This document shows, piece after piece, positions 8,679 to 18,565 of a DNA stretch of 64,000 bases. The DNA lies in contig CP053156.1 of NCBI GenBank assembly GCA_014607495.2, forward strand, positions 7,502,001 to 7,566,000, read 5' to 3'. Source of the DNA: Carposina sasakii (taxonomy: Eukaryota > Arthropoda > Insecta > Lepidoptera > Carposinidae). The stretch's first letter is position 1; the number at the start of each line of letters is the position of its first letter. The notes below the pieces were generated by a model. It was not told the origin of the DNA, did no database searches, and saw nothing but the letters and a program-made list of their open reading frames with translations. Made by a program: the position numbers and the translations under genes.

Positions 8679-10186
8679 TCAGCTGTACGCTATCGAGGAC
8701 CTGGCCAATGCGTCCCACTTTTGCCTTATAGGGCACTCGCTACTAAAGGCATTGTGGTCGACCTTGGCCAGCCTCGAGTGCGTACAGTTGATACACGCTG
8801 GAGGGACGCCCGCCATCCACTCGGCGCAATCTGCCCGCATGTGAGGCCCACCGCAATGGCTGCATCTCTCCTCGGAGCGGCTGCAGAAACGGCGGCCGTG
8901 CCCGTACTCGAGACATTTAGAACATTGAACCAGGGGGGATTGGTCCTCCACTCTGATCCTCTGCATGTCCACGTATACGGACCCCGCCGCCGTCATCCTC
9001 TGCCAGACCTTGGGCGAGACTTTGACCACGATGTGCGCCACATGCGGGTTTCTTGTCCGCTTCCGATAGCGGACCTCCATCTCGCTCTCCTCACTACTGA
9101 GGGAGTCAAAGACCGAGTCGTTTTGGTTTCGAAGAGCGCTTGTGATATCAGTATCACTATTGCATTGCAACACGCCCTTCAGAACCACTAACGGGTCCCC
9201 GGTTCTTGACCTCCTCAACCGCCAGGTTTGATGCTCTTTCCAGTCTCACTTTTACTTTGTCCCTTTCCTCTTACTACAACAACCCATAATTACTTTATTG
9301 CCCTTGGCCTTTCGCACCCTTTCAATTTTAATTCCCCCACTCTTTGCATTTACCACACTCTTGATCTTTTCCAGGACTTCCTCACTAGTGTCAGTCTCCT
9401 CCCTCGAGGTGACTATCACTGAATGCAGCGACTCGAGCATAGGCCTGGGTTTTTCGGGCGTCTGTCGCCGTGAGGGTCCAGGCGTAGTCTGCAGAGACTG
9501 TGGTAGGCCGGCTACCACGCTGGCGTACGTCGCCTCATTTCGCTGCAGGATTCTGCCCTGCTCCGCAATCGCTGCTTTCACCTCGTCCATCTTTGAGGCG
9601 TTTTGCTCCAATATTCTTTTGTGCTCGTCTATCTTTTCTTTTAGGGCCCTGACTTCTCTGTTGGCTTTGCTAGCCTGGCTCTCCACTTTTTCACCCATTG
9701 AGAGTCTTCTTTGTGTCAGGCGCCTCTCGTCCTCCGATTCTTTAATGATTTTAAAGAGGGTGTCGAGAGCTGTTAGTACACCCTCTTTTATGTCCGTGCG
9801 AATATTTCTACCCCACCCGATCAGGGCTTTCGCCGTTTTTACGGTTTTTGTCGCCTCAAAGATTCGGGTTTGCGTGGGCGCCCTCGCGACTGGGAACTCG
9901 GTAGGGACAAACCGCTCCGCCTCTTGGTCGTAGACTCCGTCGACATCCGCACTCGCGAGGGAGGGTCGGTACACTGGTCTTTGCGCTGCTTCCGACTCCT
10001 CCTCTCTGTATCTATAGGTCTCCTCGTCGCCTCCAGAGGGGCCCGGGGTGAAGGAGAGCTTTTTCGGCGGAGGTAGGCCTGTCGCTGGTGGTGTGGACGA
10101 CGATGATGGCTTCGCCTTCGTAGTCGTCCGCTGCAACTCCTTTGAGGGTCTCAGCCTCGAGACGGAGTACGCGCGCCAGGCATCAT
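8679..10186 (-). pseudogene. gag (ORF1) of telomeric unit C, two frame changes
   Basis: Gag of the telomeric retroposon, the clearest copy after unit D. The conserved ATGATG start at 10186 reads MMPGARTPSRG and closes; the body is open in another frame from 10223 to 9252 with no ATG of its own, so one indel lies near the start. In the body: FTPGPSG (about 10040), RAPTQTRIFEATK (about 9860), a long coiled coil rich in K, E, Q and R (about 9550-9740), ATYASVVAG (about 9505-9530), then SVIVTSREETDTSEEVLEKI. A second frame change near 9255 leads into 9218-8679, which holds three zinc knuckles (CSKCLEYGHGRRFC, CSHCGGPHMRADC, then a wider C-x2-C...H...C) and ends AYS-stop. Length with both parts joined is about 500 residues, as for TRAS/SART ORF1 products. 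Confidence 0.82.
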
Positions 10187-10239
10187 TGTGGTGGAGGGGG
10201 GAGTTGGGTGTAGAGGCCTTCACACAGTCTTAAAACTAG

Positions 10240-10381
10240 TATCCCCACAGAAGACTGTAAGGGATAGTCAGTACACCAAGTGTGTCAATAAAATTAAATA
10301 TAACAGTGAAAACAAAGTAAAACAAAATAAAATAGTAAGAAAAACTTAAAACTAATATCCTGGCAGAATACTGCACAGGAT
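10240..10381 (-). promoter_or_regulatory. Paired leader hairpins upstream of gag, unit C
   Basis: Hairpin 1 (10240-10266): TATCCC, C, ACAG, loop AAGA, CTGT, AA, GGGATA. Both the inner stem (GCAG/CTGC in unit A becomes ACAG/CTGT) and the outer stem (TATCACG/CGTGATA becomes TATCCC/GGGATA) are changed on both sides. Hairpin 2 (10357-10381) is the invariant ATCCTG...CAGGAT form. Confidence 0.65.
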
Positions 10382-10506
10382 GTCTCTTAAATCTAGGGGG
10401 TCGCCGGCAGGAGGAGCAAAGTCAAATAAGTTGACTCTACCAGAACTCTACGTAGAGTCTGGGGTCCAAGTAAATTAGCAAGGTCCCGGTCCGGTGAGTC
10501 CAGCCG

Positions 10507-11225
10507 CGAAAACCCCGACTCTCTGCGACCACCCAGGCCTGAGTTGTTGCCGCCGAAAGTTTTCCAAGATGGCGGCCAAAATGTCCGCCAAAGTGTCAAA
10601 AAATCGACAGCTCCCTTCCCAGTGGGCGCAGACAGTCGTGGCTCCCTACCGTGAGTCCACCAGGCCGGTCCGCGTCAAAACCGAAAATTTTCCTGAAAAA
10701 TCCTGAAGGGATTTTTCAGGTTTGTCAGACTCTCCTGCCAGCGACGAGACGAAGGCCGAAAACCCCGTCCCTGTGCGACGTCTGGTTCGGAAGCTACAGG
10801 TCCGCAAAGTAAGCGTGGCACAGTGGGATATCCCCAGTACCACGGGATCTCGCGGGGGATATTGCGGCAAAACCGAATATCTACCACAGCTCCTCCCCCA
10901 GTAGGCGCGGGAAGTCGCGGCCACCTCGTCAGGCGTTCGCCAAACCAAGCCTACGTGCCTCCTGAAAAATTCCTGAAAAAATATTTTTTCAGGATTTTTC
11001 AGGTGCAAACCACTGACCTCAACGTGGCAAAGCCAATGGTGAAAACCCCGACTTCACGCGACGCCCGGTTCAGGAGCTACGGCCGCGCGAAGCAGCCGTG
11101 GACTGGGGATCTCCCTTTGCCACCTCTGAAAATATCTTGCAGCAGAGCAGAAAACGCCACAGATCGGCCGCTATGGCTCCGATTTCCTCGAGCTTGGGCT
11201 CCCCGAGCTCGTCTCGGTGAGACCC
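10507..11225 (-). repeat. Tandem leader repeats, unit C
   Basis: Three diverged copies beginning at about 10507, 10757 and 11041, with TTCAGG hairpins 10692-10720 (perfect 12-bp stem) and 10961-11003 at the copy ends. Confidence 0.6.
10566..10576 (+). promoter_or_regulatory. YY1/Pho-type motif, unit C leader
   Basis: AAGATGGCGGC, same relative place as in the other units. Confidence 0.4.
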
Positions 11226-12390
11226 GTCGATCCGCGTACGTCACTGCGCTGAAAAATAATTCTGAAAATTTTTTGCCCAAAAAGTCCCTCCTGAAAACGT
11301 TATAGCTGCCGAACCAGATGCCGCAGCGGCCCCGTCTAAAACTTATCCTAATCCTTAACCTAAATGCAACACAATGCGATAGCGCGCTTAGCTCAAATCC
11401 TTCAGGGGTAGGTTTTCAGAAATTCCCCTGACTGTATTTCAGGGGATTCCGCTCCTACCGACCCGTGTGGGGTGTCAAATGATAGGTCTCACTAAGACGC
11501 TTCGCACTACGTTATTGTTATAATTTTTGTGGCTGCCCCCACTTTATAACAATATAAAAACACAATTTGCAATTACTAAAATGGCAATAAAAAATACAAA
11601 TATTAAATTTAAAATTCAGGGAAAATGAAAATGTTCCTTAACTAAACTCACTTTATTTTTGTGCACTAATTTTGTGTCCTGAAGTTCAGTGGTTTAGAAA
11701 ATAAATTTTTCCCTGAAACTTTGCCTGCTTATAACAAGAAAACTTACAGTCTCTAAAATCCTATTTTTTTACACTAAGTAGTCCTTCACAAACACAACAC
11801 GAATCACTATTTAAAAGTATATGTCATAGATCTCTTTCAGAAGATAAGAGCCCCTGAAATTTTAATCGTTTTTTAGAACACTGTAACTCTTTCATTTGTT
11901 GTCGGATTTTCACGCTGAAAAGTTTGCCGAGGTCGCAGCGACGAGTACTACTGAGCCCAATACTCAGATCGCGGCGGTAGGCTCAAACGGCGATTTCGAC
12001 GTAAACAACATTTTTTTTACGGGCTTATCGCTCAGCCGTCTTCAGTGTTCTGAAGCTGAAACTTCGCAGTAACAAACTTCCGGTTTCCAGCTCTCGATTG
12101 GTATAATAAAAAGTGGGGGTTAAGGCGACTAATCGCGCGCCGTAGCCCGCCGCAAGTTTTACCAACCGCAAATAACAGTTTTTTGCGTGGTAATCGCACT
12201 TCACTTTCACTAATTTCACTTTTGAAACTATTGCCGGATAGCGCTCGTCAGCGCGCTTCTTTTGATACTACTCCGGCCACTGTAGCTTCACTTTTTCTGT
12301 TTTTTCTGAATTTTTTAGCGCGGAGCTTCGCGGCAAAGTTTGTCCGGCTGATCCCGCGTGTGTTAGGGACACTTGGGGCAGCGTCACTGG

Positions 12391-12450
12391 TTAGGTTAGG
12401 TTAGGTTAGGTTAGGTTAGGTTAGGTTAGGTTAGGTTAGGTTAGGTTAGG
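12391..12450 (+). repeat. Telomeric (TTAGG)12 between units C and D
   Basis: Sixty bases, twelve perfect TTAGG copies. This is the longest pure telomere tract in the window. On the + strand it reads toward higher coordinates. Confidence 0.99.
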
Positions 12451-12474
12451 TTTTTTTTTTTTTTTTTTTTTTTT
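12451..12474 (-). other. Poly(A) tail of unit D
   Basis: 24 T on the + strand directly after the twelfth TTAGG. Confidence 0.9.
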
Positions 12475-13300
12475 GTGTTGCTCTGCTGCTTTCCCTGCCG
12501 ATCAAGTCCTGGCAGGGAATTGTGTACCTCATCTTTATTTACCTTACATTGGTTTTAATTATTTTGACCGATAAGCGGTCCTACATTTTTGTAATTTTAT
12601 CTTTATGTTCCTATTCTATATAAAAAGGCTTTGTGTCAGCTAACTTTAAGTGGCCTAAGGTGTGGAGCGAGTGGCTGGGTTTGCCACTTAATCTGTGTCT
12701 AATCTAAATTGTTGTAGGGTAGAGCATTTTTATTCTTTTTTATTATCTTATATATCTATGGTTTACATTTTTCTTATCATATGTTAATTCTATCGATATT
12801 CTTCTTATTTATAACTATATTGACTACATTTCCTATCTTTTACTATATTAACTACATGTTTTGTTATTTTCCTTCTACATTATCCATTTCTTAAACTACT
12901 AGGTATTCTACATATTTATACATTGTTTCCTTTTTTTTTAAACTTTACTTTAGCATGAGTTAAGGTGTTTCTCTTGCAATTAATTCCAAGTACTTATGCT
13001 ACATTTACTTCATATTCTTAACTATCTCTAAACTATATATATATAGACTATCTATGTATACAAGTTTACTTATTTGCTATTTTTATTACTTGCATCTTTT
13101 CATTTCGTACCAGTTTAGGCACGGATGAGACGGTTATTTTTTTTATTTATTTATTTTTTTTTTTATTATTTTTTTGTGTTTCTCGACTCCAACATTGCTC
13201 GTCTTACTAAGTAAGCTGAGTTGTTTGACATAAACTTTTTCGGTGGTTAGTCGTCACTTTAATGGCTATACATTATCTCACCCGTACTTAATTTTGGAAT
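12475..13300 (-). other. 3' UTR of unit D, no ORF2
   Basis: AT-rich, no gene. It includes a T-rich tract at about 13139-13176 that may be an internal remnant of an older poly(A) or simple sequence. The conserved hairpins are next to the tail. Confidence 0.75.
12491..12688 (-). promoter_or_regulatory. Three conserved 3' terminal hairpins, unit D
   Basis: TTCCCTGCC/GGCAGGGAA with an 11-base loop (12491-12519); GACCG/CGGTC around ATAAG (12566-12580); AGTGGC/GCCACT around TGGGTTT (12670-12688), followed by TAATCTG. Against unit B, stem 2 has T-A to C-G on both sides, and stem 3 has C to T paired with G to A and A to G paired with T to C. Confidence 0.78.
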
Positions 13301-14835
13301 CTATTCATACGCGACCGAGGATCTGGCCAGTGCGTCCCACCTTTGCCTTATAGGACAACTGTCGCTAAAGGCGTTGTGGTCCGCCTTGGCCAGTCCCGAC
13401 CGCACACAGTTTGTGCAGGAGGGTGGTAGGCCCGCCAGCCAGTCGGGGCAGTTTGCCCGCATGTGAAGCCCGCCGCAGTGGCAGCATCTCTCCTCTGTTT
13501 GGCTGCAGAAACGGCGGCCGTGTCCGTATCCGAGACACCTCGAGCATTGCACCAGGGGGGATTGGTCCTCCACCCTGACCCTCTGCAGGTCCACGAACAC
13601 GAACCCCGCCGTCGTCATGCGTTGCCAGACTTTTGGGGAGACACTTACCACGACGTGCGCCACATGCGGGTTCCTTGTCCTCTTCCGGTATCTGACCTCC
13701 ATCCCTTCCTCGTCGCTGTCGAGGGAGTCGAAAACAGTTCCGTTTTGGTTCCGAAGGGCGGTTGTGATGTCATCATCACTGTTGCATTGCAACACGCCCT
13801 TCAGAACCCTAACGGGTTTCTGTTTTTGGCCTCCTCCACCGTGAAGAGGTCACCTGCTCTTTCTCTAACCTACTTTTAAACATTGTCACGTTCCTCTTTT
13901 GTCTTACAACCCATTACAACTCTATTCCCTTTTGGCCCTTCGCACCCTATCCACCTGAATACCCCCGCACTTAGCATTCACTACAGTCTTTATTTTCTGC
14001 AACACCTCATCGCTGGTTTCCGTCTCTATTTTGAGCTGACGATGATAGAGTGTAGGGACTCTTGCGATTTCTGCGGCGGTTTATGCTGTTTATGCTGGTG
14101 CTGCGGGTGTCCGGCCACGACGCTGGCGTAAGTGGCCGCGCGCACTTCTGCCTCCTTCCGCTGTTCCGCGACCTCCTCCTTCAGCTCCCGCAACTGCTGA
14201 GCTGTCTCTTGGAGTAGGTTTCCATGGGCCTCTAGAGTGGTCCTTAGGGGGTCCACGATTTTTTCCGGCTCCATCGGTTTTGTGGCGTCTCTGGAGAGTC
14301 TCCTCAGCTCCCTGGAGTCCGTGCGTCTTTCGCTCTCTGACTCCTTCACTAGCTTTTGTAGGAGCTCGAGGGCCGAGATCACACCTGCCTTAATGTCTGT
14401 GCGGATGTTCCGTCCACTGTCTATCAAGGTTCGGGCCTTTTTTACCGCCTGCGTAGCCTCCAGAATTCTCGACCTTGTGGGTGCTCGCTCTACCGGTACT
14501 ATGTCTGCCGGGAAGTATTCGCCGGCCTCCTCCCCCTTTGATTCGTGCCACTCAAAGAATTCCTTATGCGGGAAGCTATAGACCGGGCGGCCTGCCTGTC
14601 TCGAGTCAAACTCGTCAGGGGCCATGTCTACTACCCCAGATGGGCCGGGCGTAAAGATTAGAAGTTCCGGTGCCGGCACGTTTCTCACCGGTGTCGATGG
14701 GGCTCCTTTTGATTTTTGTAGGTCCGCCGGCTTCTCTGAGGAGGGCTGTGGCGTGAAGGTCCTATTTATAGATGGTGCCTTCCGCTCCTTCTTTGGCTTC
14801 GGCCTGGCCACAGGTGTTCGCGCTCCTGGCATCAT
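13301..14835 (-). pseudogene. gag (ORF1) of telomeric unit D, nearly intact
   Basis: Best view of this Gag. ATGATG start at 14835, here in frame with the body: MMPGARTPVARPKPKK, FTPGPSG at about residue 63-69, the RAPTRSRILEATQ block, a coiled coil (about residues 170-235, with LRELKEEVAEQRKEAE), then TYASVVAGHPQ and SIIVSSK at 14026. A frame change near 14030 (a g present in 'tttggagc' of unit A is missing in 'tttgagc') is followed by a middle part with further small indels near 13800-13930. The open C-terminal part 13795-13301 has three zinc knuckles (CSRCLGYGHGRRFC, CCHCGGLHMRANC, CTNC...H...C) and ends VAYE-stop. A very few single-base changes separate it from a full ORF of about 500 codons, so activity of the parent copy could be recent. 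Confidence 0.82.
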
Positions 14836-14875
14836 CTTGATGGGTAGTCAAGTCTTATAGGCTAACTTAATCTAT

Positions 14876-15023
14876 TATCACGGCAGAAAACTGCACGTGA
14901 TAGTCAAACAAAAATAAAATTAAATATAAAAAATATAAAAGAAAAAACTATAAAATAAGGAACACACATAAATAGTAATATAAAACAACCACGCTAATAT
15001 CCTGGCAGAATACTGCAGCAGAT
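14876..15023 (-). promoter_or_regulatory. Paired leader hairpins upstream of gag, unit D
   Basis: Hairpin 1 (14876-14902) is identical to unit A. Hairpin 2 (from 14999) has a damaged right arm (GCAGCAGAT instead of GCACAGGAT), which fits the general excess of errors near the gap. Confidence 0.55.
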
Positions 15024-15211
15024 GTCACTTAACTCTAGGGGTCGCCAGCAGGAGGAACAAGGTCAAAATAGTTTTTTAGACTCTACCAGAACTCTACGTA
15101 GAGTCTGGGTCCAAGTTAATTACAAAGGTCCCGTCCGGCGAGTCCAGCCGCGAAAACCCCGACTCTCTGCGAACCACCCCTGCCTGAGTTGTTGCCCGCC
15201 GAAAGTTTTCC

Positions 15212-15222
15212 AAGATGGCGGC
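15212..15222 (+). promoter_or_regulatory. YY1/Pho-type motif, unit D leader
   Basis: AAGATGGCGGC, kept intact although surrounding bases carry indels. Confidence 0.4.
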
Positions 15223-16522
15223 CAAATGTCCGCCAAAGTGTCAAAAAATCGACAGCTCCTTTCCCAGTGGGCGCAGACAGTCGTGGCCCCTTAGCGTGAG
15301 TCCACCAGGCCGGTCCGCGTCAAAACCGAAAAATTTTTTCCTGAAAAATCCTGAAGGATTTTTCAGGTTTGTCCAGACTCTCTCCTGCCAGCGACGAGAC
15401 GAAGGCCGAAAACCCCGTCTCTGTGCGACGTCTGGTTTGGGAGCCACAGCCCGCAAAGTTCTTGTGGCAATGGGATCTCCCCTAGCCCCAAAAGGGATAT
15501 CACGGGGATATTGCGGAAAAAACCGCAGCTCTCCTCCCAGTCGGCGCGGAGAAGTCGCAGTCCCCCCGTCGGGTGTCCAACAGACTAGGCTTACGTGCCT
15601 CCTGAAAATTTCCTGAAAAATAATTTTTTCAGGATTTTTCAGGTGGAAAACCACCCTGACCTCAAAGTGGCAAAAGCCAACGGTGAAGACCCCGTTCCCC
15701 ACGCGACGGGCCCGGTCTAGGAGCTACGCCCCGCAAAGTTACCGTGTATTGGGGATCTCCCCTTGCCACCTCTGAAAGGATATTGCGGGTTTTTAATATC
15801 CTGATAGCTCGGCCGCTATTGCGCCGAAAATATTGAGCTTGGGCTCCCCCGAGCTCGTCTCGATGAGACCTATCTACTATTCCCGCATTTACCTTTCCTG
15901 AAAAAGCGTTTTTCAAAATTTCCGACTCGAATTTACGGTCCTGAAAACGTTATAGCTCCCAAAACAAAAGCCGCAGCGGCCTCGTCTAAGGCTTATCCTA
16001 ATACTTAATCTATATGTGACGCAATGCGACAGCGCGCTTTTAGCTGTAACCCTTCAGGGGGCGGTTTTCCCAGAATTTCCCTGAATAGTATTTCAGGGGA
16101 TTTTCTGCTCTACCGACCCGTGTGGGGTGTCAAAAGAAAGGTCTTGCTAAGACGCTTGACACTGCGTCACTAAAATATTTTTCAGTGATTGCCCCACTGA
16201 AATATAATTAAAAAAACACAATTGCAAACACAATAAACCAATTTAAAATAAGAAAAAAAGATTAAAATAAAATTCAGGGACAAAAGTCAAAAGTTCTTAT
16301 CAATTTCCGCACTATTTTTCCTGCACACACTATAGTGTCCTGAAAGTTTTATAGTTGTGGGAAATAATTTTTCCCTGAAAACTTTGTGTTGCTTATATAT
16401 AGAAAACTTCAGTCCATTAGATGTCTGGTTTTTTTACAAACAAATAGTTTATTCCACTAACACAACACTGAGACTAATCCACATTTCGAAAGTATAATGT
16501 CACTGATCTAATTTCAGGAGTT

Positions 16523-17022
16523 NNNNNNNNNNNNNNNNNNNNNNNNNNNNNNNNNNNNNNNNNNNNNNNNNNNNNNNNNNNNNNNNNNNNNNNNNNNNNN
16601 NNNNNNNNNNNNNNNNNNNNNNNNNNNNNNNNNNNNNNNNNNNNNNNNNNNNNNNNNNNNNNNNNNNNNNNNNNNNNNNNNNNNNNNNNNNNNNNNNNNN
16701 NNNNNNNNNNNNNNNNNNNNNNNNNNNNNNNNNNNNNNNNNNNNNNNNNNNNNNNNNNNNNNNNNNNNNNNNNNNNNNNNNNNNNNNNNNNNNNNNNNNN
16801 NNNNNNNNNNNNNNNNNNNNNNNNNNNNNNNNNNNNNNNNNNNNNNNNNNNNNNNNNNNNNNNNNNNNNNNNNNNNNNNNNNNNNNNNNNNNNNNNNNNN
16901 NNNNNNNNNNNNNNNNNNNNNNNNNNNNNNNNNNNNNNNNNNNNNNNNNNNNNNNNNNNNNNNNNNNNNNNNNNNNNNNNNNNNNNNNNNNNNNNNNNNN
17001 NNNNNNNNNNNNNNNNNNNNNN
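16523..17022. other. Assembly gap, exactly 500 N
   Basis: A run of 500 N, the kind of fixed-length placeholder used by scaffolding software. True distance and orientation of the two sides are unknown. The open frame that spans the Ns on the minus strand is meaningless. Confidence 0.99.
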
Positions 17023-17479
17023 ATCTAAACCTAAAATAAACAATAGTAAGGGACAGCGCCTACCGCAAACACTCCAACCCAAACGAGGTGGATCTATCCA
17101 ACATAGACCACTCAAAACCTACCATTGCATTCAAAAATAACAGAAGCCTGTAGAGGCTTTGTGAGCCACGTCAGGTGAAGAAAGCTGAAACAATAGTCTA
17201 GCGCTCGACTAGTCTCAAGTCTAGCTCCAATTTTTGCAACAATAGAGAATCTTGCTTGGTAATTTTTTAGTACAGTCACTTAATTTCGTATGTATTTTTT
17301 CTTGTGTATCTTTCTTATACATAGTTACATGGTGGGTGTGAAGGCCAGGCAAATACTGAAATACTGAACAGTACCATTGTTATACGACAGTGATATCGCA
17401 GGAAATGCTTTTTTATTTGATTATCCGTAATGTTTGCTTTCCGCGCCAATTGTACGAATATCGGGCGATCGTGTTAAAT

Positions 17480-17785
17480 GGGCTTATGCGATACATTGCT
17501 GGTTTTTTGATCACTTGTGACTCTCCATTGAGGTTGATCAGTTAATTGAACATTTTTAACGCATCTTTTATTTAAATCATCTATAGGTTCAAAATTTATT
17601 TTGTCATTATCTAAGGCCTACATAAACGAACGACATTGTTTTTCCCTGAAAAAATTAAAAAAGGTCGGAATATTTTGGAATTTTTCTTCGAATTTTTCAG
17701 TGGTTTTCGCCTCAGAATCATGGCTAATGTCGGTATATCAATATTTGCCTGGCTGTCACTTTCATCCTATATGTTGGGCCTATGA
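17480..17785 (+). repeat. Left arm of large imperfect inverted repeat
   Basis: Matches the reverse complement of about 18770-19085. Best-matching blocks are ATTATCTAAGGCCTACATAA (17605-17624) against its complement at about 18907-18935, GATACATTGCTG (about 17491-17502), and ATCATGG...CTGTCACTT...ATCCT (about 17716-17768). Roughly three quarters of bases agree by eye, with indels. Confidence 0.55.
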
Positions 17786-18565
17786 TTATTATTATATTAT
17801 TTTAAAAAATATTGAGTAACTACCTATTATATAGACTTAAATAGCCACGAGTGGCGTCTTTTTCAATTCATAAAAAAGTTTATATCATAGCACTTGCGCA
17901 ACCAGCTCTTAGCCTAGCCTCTGTACAAAATGAGACGAAATTTCTACAATATTTCCTTAAAAATTTGCCCCTAAAGAGACATAGAGACGGTGTTATGGCT
18001 CGGGGGTGTTCCTGTCTTGTAACAGCCGCAATATTGTTAGTTTTATGAACCAGGCAAAAGAACCTTTGTGCCAAGTCCTTTTTTACTGCCCTGAGCACGC
18101 AAACTAAGATTCCAGGGTCTCTTAATAAGGCAAACCAAGTGGATATTTTATAGAAATATCTTCTGTTATTAGCTTGACATAGCAAATGGTTGGTACTGAA
18201 AATAGATCTAGCAACTCACATTTTTTGTGCCTATGTATTTTTATCCGTTGAGCTATTTTGCCATGTTTGAGCAAGAAACAACTAAACATTTACCTACCTC
18301 GTATGTTATATTTTTAAAATATATTTACAATTATCATTAATGTCTTTGCTAAGTATTTTAGTTTATACGAAACCATGTGGCATGTATTAAAATATGATGA
18401 AATGATTGCAGGTAGATGATGATTTTAGTTTTAAACTAAAGGTATTTTAAATGGAAACCACTCTGGCAAATATTGACTTATTATATTTCGCGGTAAACTG
18501 TTCCGCTGCCGTCAACACGCTTCGGCGAGCGAACGTGTTTAATGTTTGTACGTAATTAGGGGTTA

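Larger units (their letters stand above)
7875..12390 (-). mobile_element. Telomeric gag-only retroposon, unit C (complete)
   Basis: A complete unit of 4.5 kb on the minus strand: 5' end at 12390 against twelve CCTAA copies, leader to 10187, gag 10186-8679, 3' UTR 8678-7898, poly(A) 7897-7875. No ORF2. Its gag N-terminal half and leader are the most diverged of the four, yet every UTR hairpin is retained, so it represents a separate subfamily. Confidence 0.87.
10187..12390 (-). other. 5' leader (UTR) of unit C
   Basis: About 2.2 kb, non-coding. Repeats at about 10507, 10757 and 11041, YY1-type motif at 10566-10576, hairpins at 10692-10720, 10961-11003 and 11425-11445. The 5' terminal segment 12130-12390 is nearly as in units A and B. 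Confidence 0.7.
12451..16522 (-). mobile_element. Telomeric gag-only retroposon, unit D (5' end lost in gap)
   Basis: Poly(A) 12474-12451, 3' UTR 13300-12475, gag 14835-13301, leader 16522-14836 and onward into the N run. From 13766 to the gap it is an almost exact duplicate of unit A from position 1 to about 2712, but with small indels that become denser toward the gap. Confidence 0.85.
14836..16522 (-). other. 5' leader (UTR) of unit D, truncated by gap
   Basis: Duplicate of 1068-2712. Tandem repeats at about 15151, 15409 and 15681; hairpins at 15340-15367 (one base lost from the loop) and 15601-15643. Numerous one-base indels relative to unit A, most after about 15060 and densest after 16200. 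Confidence 0.7.

Noticed and set aside
16474..17115. Open frame across the N run on the minus strand
   Set aside because: Most of it is translated N; the frame has no meaning.
17880..18185. 101-codon minus-strand frame in the flank as a host gene
   Set aside because: No recognisable domain, no splice or promoter support, inside a repeat-rich segment.
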